Source: an uncultured Psychroserpens sp.
GTDB taxonomy: Bacteria; Bacteroidota; Bacteroidia; Flavobacteriales; Flavobacteriaceae
Direction: 5' to 3'
DNA: 64,000 bases
Assembly (NCBI GenBank): GCA_947489585.1
Contig: CANLEE010000002.1
Span: 1-64,000 of the forward strand
This document shows, one piece after another, positions 19,161 to 28,380 of the stretch (positions are counted from its first letter, which is position 1; the number at the start of each line of letters is the position of its first letter). Both the position numbers and the translations under genes were made by a program. The notes beneath the pieces are model-generated. The model had not been told where the DNA came from and made no database searches. It worked only from the letters and a program-made list of their open reading frames with translations.

Positions 19161-19514
19161 ATGAATTATAGAATTAAAAAATCCCTCTTAATACTCTTTA
19201 TTGTATTCTTTTCATGCAATAAATCTTCAAATTTTTTTATTGGAAAATGGCAAATATTTAATGTTGTAGAAAATAATGAATCTATTGATTTAGTTGATAA
19301 TTGGATTGATTTAAAAAGCAATGGAACTTTCATGAGCTATGATGGCAGTCTTGAAAAGAAGGAAATAGGCAAATGGACTTATCTAATTGAAGAAAAAAAA
19401 ATAGCAATTAATGGAGACGTAGATAGTCAATGGACTTTATCAATAAAAAGTGACACCTTATTTTTTCATTCTACAACAGATAATCTATATCTAATCGCAA
19501 AGAAATTAGAATAA
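19161..19514 (+). CDS. Small lipocalin-like lipoprotein
   Basis: The 117-residue protein has a lipoprotein signal (IVFFSC, Cys19). After it come the GKWQIF and GKWTYLIEEKKIAI segments, typical of the lipocalin-like fold in which beta strands alternate around a GxW motif. Such small Bacteroidota lipoproteins have no defined function. It stands alone between the aminopeptidase and gcvT. Very high AT content and many Lys/Asn codons are consistent with a rapidly evolving surface protein. Family membership is judged from pattern only. Confidence 0.7.
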   Translation: MNYRIKKSLLILFIVFFSCNKSSNFFIGKWQIFNVVENNESIDLVDNWIDLKSNGTFMSYDGSLEKKEIGKWTYLIEEKKIAINGDVDSQWTLSIKSDTLFFHSTTDNLYLIAKKLE

Positions 19515-19608
19515 TTCTAGCTCATTTCCGTAGAAAGAATTAAAGCCTTTATAAATTATTAATACATTTTTCTTCCCAATATTCTTCATAAGGAATAATT
19601 ATTTTCGA

Positions 19609-19616
19609 TACTTTTG
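19609..19616 (+). promoter_or_regulatory. -7 promoter element of gcvT
   Basis: TACTTTTG matches TAnnTTTG. The start of transcription near 19623 is only about 5 nt before the possible TTG start at 19628 but 47 nt before the ATG at 19670, which favours the ATG. Confidence 0.6.
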
Positions 19617-19669
19617 CAAAACAAATTTTGAATACGAATCACTCGTTATTTTCAACTAAAAAGTTAAAC

Positions 19670-20740
19670 ATGAAAAACACAGCTTTAACCGCAACTCATG
19701 AAGCCCTTGGTGCCAAAATGGTCCCTTTTGCAGGGTATAATATGCCAGTACAATATGATGGCGTTAATATAGAACACGAAGCTGTAAGAACAGGTGTTGG
19801 TGTATTTGATGTGTCGCATATGGGTGAATTTTTAATCGAAGGTCCAAATGCGCTCGATTTAATTCAAAAAGTGTGTAGTAACGACGCATCAAAATTAACT
19901 ATCGGAAAAGCGCAATACAGTTGCTTACCAAATGATGATGGTGGTGTCGTTGACGACCTTATCGTTTATAGAATTAAAGACGAAACGTATTTACTTGTTG
20001 TTAATGCAAGTAATATTGAAAAAGATTGGAACTGGATCAGTTCTAAAAATGATGTTGGTGCTGAAATGCGTGATTTAAGTGAAGACTATTCGTTATTAGC
20101 CATTCAAGGTCCTAAAGCAGTTGAAGCTATGCAAAGCTTATCGAGTCATGATCTTTCAGAAATTAAATTTTATAACTTTTTAGTTGGTGATTTTGCTGAT
20201 ATTGAACATGTGATTATCTCGGCAACAGGCTATACAGGAAGTGGCGGATTTGAAATCTATTGTAAAAACTCTGAAGTAAAACAAATTTGGGATAAAGTAG
20301 TTGAAGCTGGAGCAAAACCTATAGGGCTGGCTGCACGTGATACGCTTCGTTTAGAAATGGGTTATTGTCTCTACGGAAATGATATTGACGACACCACTTC
20401 TCCTATTGAAGCTGGCTTAGGCTGGATTACGAAATTCACAAAGAAGTTTACCAATTCTGAAGCCTTAGAAGATGAAAAGCGTCGTGGACCAAAGCGCAAA
20501 TTAGTAGCTTTCGAATTAGATGAACGCGGGATTCCACGTCAAGGTTATGATATCGTAGATTCTAGCGGAAAAACTATAGGCAATGTAACCTCAGGAACGA
20601 TGTCACCAAGTCTAGGAAAAGGCATTGGTTTAGGCTATGTGCCTCCTATTTTTACAGAAGTTGGTAGTAAAATAAGTATACAAATTCGTAAAAATGCAGT
20701 ACCTGCAACTGTTGTTAAATTACCATTTTACAAAGGGTAG
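19670..20740 (+). CDS. gcvT: Glycine cleavage system aminomethyltransferase (T-protein)
   Basis: Transfers the aminomethyl group from lipoylated H-protein to tetrahydrofolate, releasing ammonia, in glycine catabolism. From the ATG at 19670 the protein has 356 residues and begins [20 protein letters not shown], the usual start of the family; an in-frame TTG at 19628 would add 14 residues but is rejected. [30 protein letters not shown] and the C-terminal GCV_T barrel ([30 protein letters not shown]) are all present. The other gcv genes (P, H, L) are not in the window, as is common in flavobacteria. Confidence 0.95.
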   Translation: MKNTALTATHEALGAKMVPFAGYNMPVQYDGVNIEHEAVRTGVGVFDVSHMGEFLIEGPNALDLIQKVCSNDASKLTIGKAQYSCLPNDDGGVVDDLIVYRIKDETYLLVVNASNIEKDWNWISSKNDVGAEMRDLSEDYSLLAIQGPKAVEAMQSLSSHDLSEIKFYNFLVGDFADIEHVIISATGYTGSGGFEIYCKNSEVKQIWDKVVEAGAKPIGLAARDTLRLEMGYCLYGNDIDDTTSPIEAGLGWITKFTKKFTNSEALEDEKRRGPKRKLVAFELDERGIPRQGYDIVDSSGKTIGNVTSGTMSPSLGKGIGLGYVPPIFTEVGSKISIQIRKNAVPATVVKLPFYKG

Positions 20741-20762
20741 TTTATAGACTTAAGATGGATTA

Positions 20763-21596
20763 ATGAAGGCATTTGAGAGTAAACATCGGATTTTAATTTT
20801 AGGTGCTAGCGGATTTATCGGTAATGCAATTTACAAAGAACTCTGTGCTTACTTCAAAACTTTTGGAACCTATCGCGTTTCGAAGAAAATCTATGAAGAC
20901 AACCATCATTTTTTCCAATATAATGTTGAAGAGGATGATGTATATGACATTCTCGAAGCTACAAAACCTTCTATCATCATCTCTTGCCTACGTGGTGATT
21001 TCCATGCGCAAACTATTGCACACCAACACCTATCAGAATATCTTCTAGAACATGACTGCAAGATAATTTTCCTGTCATCTGCAAATGTCTTTGATGCCTA
21101 CAGTAAATATCCAAGTTATGAGTTTGATAAAACCTTAAGCGGAAGCATTTATGGGCATTTTAAAATCAAGATTGAAAATATGTTGCTTCGACTTCCGAAG
21201 AAAAAAGTAGCAATCATAAGATTGCCTATGGTTTTAGGCTCACAATCACCCAGACTAAAAGAAATCAAACAGCATTTACAGGACAAAATTGCTATTGAAA
21301 TCTTTCCAAATATTATTATGAATGTTACGACAGACTCAAAAGTGACACAGCAAATTCATTATATTATTAATCGAAATAAATACGGAATTTTCCATCTAGG
21401 AAGTATTGATTTGGTTCATCATGATGAATATATTAAAGATATTATAAGACAACTTTCTTCAAAAAATGGTGTCACTTATAAGCACGTATATACGACTAAT
21501 GAGGATCGCTATTTAGCCGTATTACCAAAATTCAACAAATTACCTAAACATTTAGAAATTACGAGTAAAGAAGTCCTTGAAGACTTATTAAAATAG
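20763..21596 (+). CDS. RmlD-like NAD(P)-dependent sugar-nucleotide reductase / epimerase
   Basis: An extended short-chain dehydrogenase of 277 residues. The N-terminal Rossmann motif is ILILGASGFIGNAIY (GxxGxxG) and the catalytic YxxxK is YGHFK. LSSANVFDAYSKYPSYEFD provides the serine region. Closest overall pattern is RmlD, which reduces dTDP-4-keto-rhamnose, but the substrate cannot be read from sequence and no other sugar-nucleotide genes adjoin it. It follows gcvT by 22 bp and may be cotranscribed with it. Confidence 0.75.
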   Translation: MKAFESKHRILILGASGFIGNAIYKELCAYFKTFGTYRVSKKIYEDNHHFFQYNVEEDDVYDILEATKPSIIISCLRGDFHAQTIAHQHLSEYLLEHDCKIIFLSSANVFDAYSKYPSYEFDKTLSGSIYGHFKIKIENMLLRLPKKKVAIIRLPMVLGSQSPRLKEIKQHLQDKIAIEIFPNIIMNVTTDSKVTQQIHYIINRNKYGIFHLGSIDLVHHDEYIKDIIRQLSSKNGVTYKHVYTTNEDRYLAVLPKFNKLPKHLEITSKEVLEDLLK

Positions 21597-21640
21597 TGGT
21601 TTTTGACATTTTATAGTAAAAACCAATCGCTTCGTCTTTT
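21597..21640 (+). terminator. Possible terminator after the SDR gene
   Basis: TGGTTTTT (21597-21604) and AAAAACCA (21618-21625) can form an 8-bp stem with a 13-nt loop; a T-run follows after about ten bases. The stem is AT-rich and the T-run is not immediately adjacent, so this is tentative. Confidence 0.35.
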
Positions 21641-21711
21641 TTTATAGTTTCAAACACTTATATCTATTATTTTACGACAAAATACCGTACATTTAAGTAA
21701 AATACTTGCCT

Positions 21712-22002
21712 ATGAATTTGATGAAAGATGAAAACATTGAAAAGCGTTTACTCCGATTTCCAGATTGGGAACACCGAAACAATAGTTTATATGCCGAATT
21801 TGAGTTTGATAATTTCAAAGATTGCTTTAGTGCCATGAGCAGAATTGCTTTTGAATGTGAAGCCCAAAACCATCATCCTAAATGGACAAACGTTTACAAT
21901 GTCTTAAAAATTTCGTTATCTACACATGATGTTGATGGTGTAACCGAAAAAGATTTCAAGCTTGCAGAAGCGATTGAGGCTATTGTTGAAGTTCAAGATT
22001 AA
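21712..22002 (+). CDS. 4a-hydroxytetrahydrobiopterin dehydratase (PCD/DCoH)
   Basis: Dehydrates 4a-hydroxytetrahydrobiopterin to regenerate pterin cofactor after aromatic amino acid hydroxylation. The protein is about 96 residues, the normal family length, and carries the signature AQNHHPKWTNVYN followed by ISLSTHDVDGVTEKDF. I chose the ATG at 21712; an in-frame TTG lies at 21706 and another ATG at 21721. No phenylalanine hydroxylase gene is in the window. It precedes the S41 protease by 46 bp. Confidence 0.9.
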   Translation: MNLMKDENIEKRLLRFPDWEHRNNSLYAEFEFDNFKDCFSAMSRIAFECEAQNHHPKWTNVYNVLKISLSTHDVDGVTEKDFKLAEAIEAIVEVQD

Positions 22003-22048
22003 TTTTTGGTTCAATTTTTGAATATGACACCTTATCTAAACCGTCTTT

Positions 22049-24109
22049 ATGCTTAAACACCTACACATATTTTTTATAACGTGCTTAGTTACTTCTTATA
22101 CTTTTGCTCAAGATAAAAATGCATTTTGTAACCAACTTCAAGCATTGCAGAAAACAGTGAGTACACATCATTATCAGCCAAAAACAGTTGATGATAGTCT
22201 CTCTAGCAATGTATTTGATTTATTCATCAAAAGCATAGATAGCGACAAACGATTGTTAACCAAAGAGGATATTAAAACATTTGAATTAGATCGCTATGAA
22301 ATTGATAATTATATAGCACATAACCTATGCTTTTTTATAGAAAAATATACATCTACCTTATCTAAACGCATTGAGACTTCTAAGACAATTATTAATGAGT
22401 TAGAACAAGAAAAATTTGACTATTCTGGTATAGACACACTTCGTTTTAAACTAGAAAACACGTTTGAATATTTTAATAATGAAGCTTCTATGCAACGCTA
22501 TTGGAGCAAACGCATGCGTTATAATATTTTATATACACTTGTAGAGAACGATTCTATTTTAAAGGATATTAAAATCAACTTTAAAACCCTTGAAGCCGAT
22601 TTAAAACCGAAGCTTATCCAGAAGGAAATCTGTAAGTTAGAAGAACTTCAAAACCGATTAGGCAGTGTTGATAATTTTGTAAAAGAAGCGTTCTTAAATG
22701 CCTATTTGCATTATCAAGATCCAAACTCATCTTTTTTTAACCCTACAAAAAAAGAGATGTTTGAAAATTCACTTTCAAATGATAAATATTCTTTCGGAAT
22801 TATAACTGCAAAAAATGATAAAGGTGATATTGTCATTGCACATATAACTCCTGGAAGCGCTGCTTTTAATAACGGAAACTTTGAGGTAAGTGATGTTATT
22901 AAATCTATAAAATCAAATACAGAAACCTTAGAAACCTACTGCATTTCAAACGAAGATGTTTTGGCATTTACCAGCAACCAAAATCACCATACAGCAACAT
23001 TTAAAATCAAAAAACAAAATGGAGCAGTAAAAGATATTGAGCTTACAAAAACAGTTACTAAAATTGAAGAAAATACCGTTTCTGGCTACCTCATAGAAAA
23101 CAAATCTAAGGTTGGTTACATTAATATTTCTAGCTTCTATTCTGATTTTGAATCGCCAAACGGACTTGGTTTAGCTAATGATGTAGCCAAAGAATTATAT
23201 AAACTTCAGAAAGAAAATATAGAAGGTCTTATTCTTGATTTACGATTTAATGGTGGTGGTTCTATGAAAGAAGCCGCAGATCTCTCAGGAATGTTTATAA
23301 ACAGAGGTCCATTGTCTATTTTAAAATACAATAATGGAGAAACGACAACTATAAAAGATCTTAATAGAGGGTCACTATTTACAAAACCAATTGTGATCTT
23401 GGTCAATAACTATAGCGCCTCAGCCTCTGAATTTTTTGCTGCTGCTATGCAAGACTACAATAGAGCAATTATAATAGGAGCAACAACACATGGAAAAGCT
23501 TCAGCACAAGTTATTTTACCATTGGATGAAGACAAAGATTTAGGCTATTCAAAACTAACTGTCGAAAAATTTTATCGCATTACTGGTCAAAGTCATCAGT
23601 CACAAGGTGTGATACCAGATATTAAGCTTCCAAGTTTGTACGATGGCTTCAAAACTCAAGAACAATTTGAAGCTTTTGCGCTTAAGAATGATTCCATAGA
23701 TGGTGTTAAAAAAATACCGAAATTAAAAGCATTGCCTATTAAAGCATTGCAAAAACAAAGTTTAGCTCGTACAAATGGTGCTACGACTTTTCAAGCTATT
23801 AAAGATTTAAACCAACTGATTATTAAAAATTATTTTCAATTAGATTCTGAATATCTACTAACGCTAGATAATGTCTATCGTGAAATGATGAACTATCGTA
23901 ATCAATGGAAAACAATTAATAAACCTATTGACGCTCATGAATCTGGATTTACAGTGAAAAACTCAGCATTTACTAAAGAAGTAGTAAGTTATAATCCCGA
24001 TCAAAAACTAATAAACGAAGCCGTTTTAAAAGACATTAAACAAGATATTTATATTGAAGAGGCACAAGCTATTCTTCAAGATTTACTCAATTTAAACCCC
24101 TTAAATTAA
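22049..24109 (+). CDS. Tail-specific (Prc-like) S41 carboxy-terminal processing protease
   Basis: A 686-residue periplasmic serine protease with signal peptide (IFFITCLVTSYTFAQ). The N-terminal part (to about 240) resembles the TSP N-domain; a PDZ domain covers about 245-335; the S41 catalytic domain carries NYSASASEFF (nucleophile near Ser457-459) and HGKASAQ with the general-base lysine near 482; a C-terminal helical region follows. Such proteases degrade or trim envelope proteins from the C-terminus. The gene lies 2 bp before a conserved surface protein gene, and the two are almost certainly cotranscribed. Confidence 0.9.
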   Translation: MLKHLHIFFITCLVTSYTFAQDKNAFCNQLQALQKTVSTHHYQPKTVDDSLSSNVFDLFIKSIDSDKRLLTKEDIKTFELDRYEIDNYIAHNLCFFIEKYTSTLSKRIETSKTIINELEQEKFDYSGIDTLRFKLENTFEYFNNEASMQRYWSKRMRYNILYTLVENDSILKDIKINFKTLEADLKPKLIQKEICKLEELQNRLGSVDNFVKEAFLNAYLHYQDPNSSFFNPTKKEMFENSLSNDKYSFGIITAKNDKGDIVIAHITPGSAAFNNGNFEVSDVIKSIKSNTETLETYCISNEDVLAFTSNQNHHTATFKIKKQNGAVKDIELTKTVTKIEENTVSGYLIENKSKVGYINISSFYSDFESPNGLGLANDVAKELYKLQKENIEGLILDLRFNGGGSMKEAADLSGMFINRGPLSILKYNNGETTTIKDLNRGSLFTKPIVILVNNYSASASEFFAAAMQDYNRAIIIGATTHGKASAQVILPLDEDKDLGYSKLTVEKFYRITGQSHQSQGVIPDIKLPSLYDGFKTQEQFEAFALKNDSIDGVKKIPKLKALPIKALQKQSLARTNGATTFQAIKDLNQLIIKNYFQLDSEYLLTLDNVYREMMNYRNQWKTINKPIDAHESGFTVKNSAFTKEVVSYNPDQKLINEAVLKDIKQDIYIEEAQAILQDLLNLNPLN

Positions 24110-24111
24110 AC

Positions 24112-25146
24112 ATGAAAACATTAACTCTAAAATTAACTTTAGTCTTACTATTTATTGTCTCATCTATAAGTTCTCAAAATTTTGATAACGCCTCTGAATA
24201 TCTAGATTTTGTAGGTAACGAACAACAAGCTGTCACAAAAAGCATGTGGAAATACACTAAAGCGGTAGCGCATAGTAAAAGTGACAGGAGTATTGATGGC
24301 AAACGAAAAAATCTTCTAAAAACTGTTGACAAAGCGATTGCGAAAATCAAAAAAGCAAACGGTTTTGATGGTGATGATTATAAAAATAAGGTACTAAAGC
24401 ATATGACATTTAATAAAAACTTGCTTAATCAAGATTATGCAAAAATTATTGATATGAAAGAAGTTGCTGAGCAGTCTTATGATGCTATGGAAGCCTATAT
24501 TTTAGCTCAGGAACTCGCTGATCAAAAAATGGAAGAATCACAACAAGAATATGAAAAAGACTTTTATGAGTTTGCCAGTAAACACAACATTCAAATTGTT
24601 GAGAGCGAGTCAGATTTAGGTAAGAAAATGAAGATTTCTAATGAAGTTTTTGAACATTATAATGATTTGTATTTAACTTATTTTAAAGTCTATATCAATG
24701 AGGTTTATCTATGGGAAGCTGTAGAAGCCAATGATGTTAGTGCTATACAACAAAACGCTAATGCACTCAATGCAGCAGCAAAAGAAGGGCTAGAGATTTT
24801 AAAAACTAAAACCACATATAAAAATGACAAGTCTATCATCAATGCGACTCAAAATGCATTTGAGTTTTTTATTGAAGAAAGTGGAAATAAAATTCCGCAA
24901 ATCACCGAATTTTTAATCCTTAATGAGGATTTTGAAACGATAAAGAACACGATAGAACAAACACCTGAACGTAAACGTACCAAAGGGCAAATAGACAACT
25001 ATAATAAAAAAGTTAAAGACATTAATAAAGGCGCTAAGAACTACAATAAAGTGAATGCAGAACTAAATACTAAACGTCAAAATATTATTAATAGTTTAAA
25101 TAACACCAACTCAAATTTTTTATCTAAGCACATTCCAAAAGACTAA
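24112..25146 (+). CDS. Conserved helical surface protein (LIC11966-like)
   Basis: A 344-residue exported protein with signal peptide (LTLVLLFIVSSISSQ). The mature part is almost wholly helical and Lys/Glu/Asn-rich; the segment KYTKAVAHSKSDRSIDGKRK and the MKEVAEQSYDAMEAYILAQE stretch resemble proteins annotated as the LIC11966 family surface protein, recalled from memory and not checked. No catalytic motif is visible. Its gene starts 2 bp after that of the Prc-like protease, so it may be a partner or substrate of that protease; this is inference. Confidence 0.6.
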   Translation: MKTLTLKLTLVLLFIVSSISSQNFDNASEYLDFVGNEQQAVTKSMWKYTKAVAHSKSDRSIDGKRKNLLKTVDKAIAKIKKANGFDGDDYKNKVLKHMTFNKNLLNQDYAKIIDMKEVAEQSYDAMEAYILAQELADQKMEESQQEYEKDFYEFASKHNIQIVESESDLGKKMKISNEVFEHYNDLYLTYFKVYINEVYLWEAVEANDVSAIQQNANALNAAAKEGLEILKTKTTYKNDKSIINATQNAFEFFIEESGNKIPQITEFLILNEDFETIKNTIEQTPERKRTKGQIDNYNKKVKDINKGAKNYNKVNAELNTKRQNIINSLNNTNSNFLSKHIPKD

Positions 25147-25155
25147 CCTTAGATA

Positions 25156-25186
25156 TTGTCTTTTCGATATAATTTCAATAATTTTG
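25156..25186 (+). promoter_or_regulatory. Promoter of yebC
   Basis: TTG (25156-25158), 20 nt, then TAATTTTG (25179-25186) matches the flavobacterial -33/-7 pattern. Transcription would start near 25193, 26 nt before the yebC ATG. Confidence 0.6.
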
Positions 25187-25218
25187 GGTCAGCAAAAAAC
25201 TATTAAAACAGAACAGTA

Positions 25219-25941
25219 ATGGGAAGAGCGTTTGAATTTCGAAAAGCAAGAAAAATGAAACGATGGTCTGCCATGAGCAAAGCCTTTACGCGTATTGGTA
25301 AAGACATTGTAATGGCTGTAAAAGAAGGCGGTCCTGATCCTGCTAGTAATTCTCGTTTACGTGCTGTGATTCAAAATGCAAAAGCGGTTAACATGCCTAA
25401 AGATAATGTTGAGCGCGCTATTAAGAAAGCAAGTGAAAAAGGTCAAGGTGATTATAAAGAAGTTATTTTTGAAGGCTATGCACCACACGGTATTGCAGTT
25501 CTTGTAGAAACTGCTACCGATAATAATACGCGTACAGTTGCTAACGTACGTAGCTATTTTAATAAAGTTGATGGAAGTCTAGGAACATCTGGTTCTGTTG
25601 TATTTATGTTTGACCATACCTGTAATTTCAGGATTAATGCTGAAGGTTTAGATCCTGAAGATATTGAACTAGAATTTATTGATTATGGTGCTGAAGAAGT
25701 TTTTGCTGATGATGATGGTATTTTAATCTATGCCCCTTTTGAAAGCTTTGGAGCCATTCAAGCAGAATTAGAATCAAGAGAAATAGAAATCTTATCATCT
25801 GGTTTTGAACGTATTCCTCAAGTTACAAAAAAGATAACTCCAGAACAAGCTGAAGATGTTGAAAAACTACTCGAAAAGCTTGAAGAAGATGATGATGTAC
25901 AAAACGTATACCATACCATGGAAGAGTCTACCGATGAATAA
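25219..25941 (+). CDS. yebC: YebC/PmpR family regulator or translation factor
   Basis: A 240-residue member of the YebC/TACO1 family with the flavobacterial N-terminus GRAFEFRKARKMKRWSAMSK; other bacteria have a GHSKW form. NMPKDNVERAIKKASEKG, YEGYAPHGIAVLVE-type sequence (FEGYAPHGIAVLVE) and VRSYFNKVDGSLGTSGSV follow. The family has been described both as DNA-binding transcriptional regulators and as factors that help ribosomes through proline-rich or difficult sequences; which applies here cannot be told. The stop codon lies in a terminator hairpin shared with the convergent glycosyltransferase gene. Confidence 0.92.
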   Translation: MGRAFEFRKARKMKRWSAMSKAFTRIGKDIVMAVKEGGPDPASNSRLRAVIQNAKAVNMPKDNVERAIKKASEKGQGDYKEVIFEGYAPHGIAVLVETATDNNTRTVANVRSYFNKVDGSLGTSGSVVFMFDHTCNFRINAEGLDPEDIELEFIDYGAEEVFADDDGILIYAPFESFGAIQAELESREIEILSSGFERIPQVTKKITPEQAEDVEKLLEKLEEDDDVQNVYHTMEESTDE

Positions 25942-25965
25942 GTAACTATTATTACTTATTCTTTT
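25936..25965. terminator. Bidirectional terminator overlapping both stop codons
   Basis: GAATAAGTAA (25936-25945), loop CTATTA, TTACTTATTC (25952-25961) form a perfect 10-bp stem followed by TTTT. It contains the yebC stop (25939-25941) and the glycosyltransferase stop (complement of 25952-25954). Confidence 0.75.
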
Positions 25966-27181
25966 CCTCAATCCACTTGCTCATAAACTTTGTACTTTGC
26001 ATTGAATGATGTTGAAGCAGTTGTCCAATAAAATTTTGTTCTCTATGTGCTTTTAGGTTTTTAGATATGTCAATCAAACGTTCAATCAATTGATTTTCAA
26101 ATATTGATTTTGAAAATTGAGCTTTTAAAAGTTCAAACCCAAAAGTTTGCTGTTCTTTCCAAATGGATTCATTTTGATATAATTCTACAGCATAATCAGC
26201 AAAATTATCAACCTCATCGCAAACAAAATCTTGATCACTATTCTCTACAATCCCTTCTACTCCAATACTTGTTGAGACAAAAGGCATTCCATTTCGCATA
26301 GCATCAAATAACTTTCCTTTTAAACCTGCTCCAAACCGAATTGGTGCTAAAAGCACTTTCGAATGCGTCATCACATCATCGACATCATCTGCAAAACCTT
26401 TAATTAGAAACCCCTCCTTTTCGTTATGTAACTGGTTTACTTTTTGTGATGCATAAGCACCATAATTATGCAATTCGGCTTGCGGTAATCGTTTTCTAAT
26501 AGCTTTCCAAAGCGTTTCTTTTAAATACAATAATGCATTATAATTAGGCTCATGAAGAAAGTTTCCTATTGATATAAAATGTTGACGCGCTTTAAAATTA
26601 GGAAGTCTCTTTATTTGTTCTTCGGAAATAGCATCAATTAAAAAAGGCAAATACAACAACAATGCCTCATCAATATTAAAAGTAGTTGCGAGCAGTTTCA
26701 TTTCCGCAGTCGAAATAATCAAACTCAAATCACAGCGATATATACTCGCAACCTCACGCTTAGCAGTATCGTTAAATAATTTGCTGTTTGTAACTTGAGA
26801 ATGTGTTTTGAATGCTTGTTGTCTTGCACGTCTCAAAAAATGCAAATCTTCGGTATCAAGAATTTTTATGGCGTTAGGACACTGTTCTGAAACACGCCAT
26901 CCAAATTGTTCTTCAGTCATAAACCGGTCAAAAAGAACAATATCTGGTTTTAACTTTAAAATAAAATCATCAAAACTCGAGTGATTGAGCTCGATAGCAA
27001 CTTTAGCAACGCCTATCGAAGATAGATCAAAAGCATTGTCACTTTTAGCACAAGTACTAGCAAAGGTTATTTGATACGATTGAGATTGAAAAAACGAAAT
27101 TAACTGCATCATCCTACTTCCTGCAGCAGAACTTCTGGGCTCTGGCCATACAAAACCGATAACCAGTAGTGTCTTTGTCAT
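25952..27181 (-). CDS. Glycosyltransferase, GT-B fold (GT4-like)
   Basis: A 409-residue protein without membrane segments. The N-terminal half has the start VIGFVWPEPRSSAAGSRMMQ, typical of GT4-like donors' Rossmann domain; the C-terminal half has GFADDVDDVMTHSKVLLAPI and RFGAGLKGKLFDAMRNGMPFV, the donor-binding segment with the conserved acidic/glycine-rich EXE-like region degenerate. It probably transfers a sugar onto a surface glycan, but donor and acceptor are unknown. It lies 5 bp after the haem-binding gene in the same direction, so the two are probably cotranscribed, an unusual pairing functionally. Confidence 0.82.
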   Translation of the reverse strand: MTKTLLVIGFVWPEPRSSAAGSRMMQLISFFQSQSYQITFASTCAKSDNAFDLSSIGVAKVAIELNHSSFDDFILKLKPDIVLFDRFMTEEQFGWRVSEQCPNAIKILDTEDLHFLRRARQQAFKTHSQVTNSKLFNDTAKREVASIYRCDLSLIISTAEMKLLATTFNIDEALLLYLPFLIDAISEEQIKRLPNFKARQHFISIGNFLHEPNYNALLYLKETLWKAIRKRLPQAELHNYGAYASQKVNQLHNEKEGFLIKGFADDVDDVMTHSKVLLAPIRFGAGLKGKLFDAMRNGMPFVSTSIGVEGIVENSDQDFVCDEVDNFADYAVELYQNESIWKEQQTFGFELLKAQFSKSIFENQLIERLIDISKNLKAHREQNFIGQLLQHHSMQSTKFMSKWIEEKNK

Positions 27182-27186
27182 GAAAA

Positions 27187-27660
27187 TTATTGTGATTGTG
27201 AGTCGAACAGATATCTAAACCTTACACGATCTGCCCAGTCTTTAATGGCTTTAATTTGATCGTCAGTTAATTTAGCATCACCATGTGTATAGGTGTAAGA
27301 AGGCAAAGGCATTTTCTTTTCTGTGACTTCTTCTACCAATTCATCAATTTTATGTTTTCTTTTATCCTGATCATAACTATCCCAGTCAGACACATTAAAA
27401 TGTCCTTTTCCGTGTTTAATATGATCTGCCATCCAATAATTTATAGGTGTAATATTATTGTACCAAGGATATCTTGTGACATCGCTATGGCAATCAAAAC
27501 AGGTGTTTTTTAAAATATCATGAACATCAGCAGGTGGCTGCGTATCTGCTATAAAAGCATCAATAGATGCCATATCACCTGCATTTTTATCAGGCCCAAA
27601 AAACTGCATAATAATAAACACAATTAATAACGCTACGAGTATCTTTTTGATAATTTTCAT
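27187..27660 (-). CDS. Haem-binding domain (c-type cytochrome-like) protein
   Basis: The 157-residue protein has an N-terminal membrane anchor or signal (ILVALLIVFIIMQFF) and a single CxxCH haem-attachment site, CFDCHSD, followed by TRYPWYNNITPINYW and KGHFNVSDW. This is the pattern of the Bacteroidota haem-binding domain family. It probably sits on the periplasmic face as a small electron-transfer or haem-linked sensor protein. It is divergent from the gene at 27708 and cotranscribed with the downstream glycosyltransferase. Confidence 0.85.
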   Translation of the reverse strand: MKIIKKILVALLIVFIIMQFFGPDKNAGDMASIDAFIADTQPPADVHDILKNTCFDCHSDVTRYPWYNNITPINYWMADHIKHGKGHFNVSDWDSYDQDKRKHKIDELVEEVTEKKMPLPSYTYTHGDAKLTDDQIKAIKDWADRVRFRYLFDSQSQ

Positions 27661-27707
27661 CTGCTAATTTTTATGTATTTTGGTAGCTCTAAAATAATAA
27701 AATAGAC

Positions 27708-28271
27708 GTGACTACAAAAGAACTTTATGAAGAATTAAGTTATGTGAATCATTCGCGTGAGAAACGCCTGCATTATGCCAATTTAGTTATTGCAAATCCA
27801 GACTTAATTCCAGAGTTATTGAATATATTATTTATGGTCGATGATAAAATCTCATGTCGAGCTGCTTGGGTTTTTGAATTTATGTGTGGTGAAAACCTCG
27901 AAGCTTCTATTCCGTATTTAGATGAATTTACTGAGAGCATGCATAAAGTGCATTTAGATTCTGCCGTACGACCAGTTGCTAAAGTTTGTGAATATTTAGT
28001 CCAAGCGTATTATTCTAAAATGGATAATAAGATAAAGTCTGCATTACTTCCGAAATATAAAGAGCGTATCGTTGAAGCATGTTTTGATTGGATGATTAAT
28101 GACGAAAAAATAGCGCCAAAGGCTTATGCGATGAATACCCTTTTTCTTCTTGGAAGTGATTATGACTGGATTCACCCAGAATTGATTATAATTTTAGAAC
28201 GTGATTACCAAATGCAGAGTTCAGGTTTTAAAGCTAGAGCACGGCATATTTTGAAAAAAATCAAAAAATAG
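27708..28271 (+). CDS. HEAT-like helical protein upstream of purB
   Basis: A 187-residue cytoplasmic protein that is all helical, with repeating pairs of helices such as NPDLIPELLNILFMVDDKIS and CRAAWVFEFMCGENLEASIP, suggesting a HEAT-like solenoid. It starts at GTG; the first in-frame ATG would remove about 40 residues of matching pattern. It has none of the catalytic motifs of adenylosuccinate lyase, although proteins like it next to purB are sometimes given that name. The function is unknown; a binding or scaffold role is inferred from the fold. Confidence 0.65.
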   Translation: MTTKELYEELSYVNHSREKRLHYANLVIANPDLIPELLNILFMVDDKISCRAAWVFEFMCGENLEASIPYLDEFTESMHKVHLDSAVRPVAKVCEYLVQAYYSKMDNKIKSALLPKYKERIVEACFDWMINDEKIAPKAYAMNTLFLLGSDYDWIHPELIIILERDYQMQSSGFKARARHILKKIKK

Positions 28272-28352
28272 CACCTATAAAAAGGGCTATAAAATAGATT
28301 ATATAAGACTAAAAACTTCTGCTTCTGTCTTCCGTCTTCAAGCTAAAAAAAC

Positions 28353-28360
28353 TATCTTTG
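28353..28360 (+). promoter_or_regulatory. -7 promoter element of purB
   Basis: TATCTTTG matches TAnnTTTG. The predicted start of transcription near 28366 lies 15 nt before the purB ATG. The -33 element is poor. Confidence 0.55.
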
Positions 28361-28380
28361 CAGCCTTAAACACACAACCA

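Noticed and set aside
19628..19669. TTG start adding 14 residues to gcvT
   Set aside because: It lies about 5 nt after the predicted transcription start and does not fit the family N-terminus; the ATG at 19670 does.
27708..28271. Adenylosuccinate lyase-related function for the gene before purB
   Set aside because: No lyase signature is present; the pattern is helical repeats.
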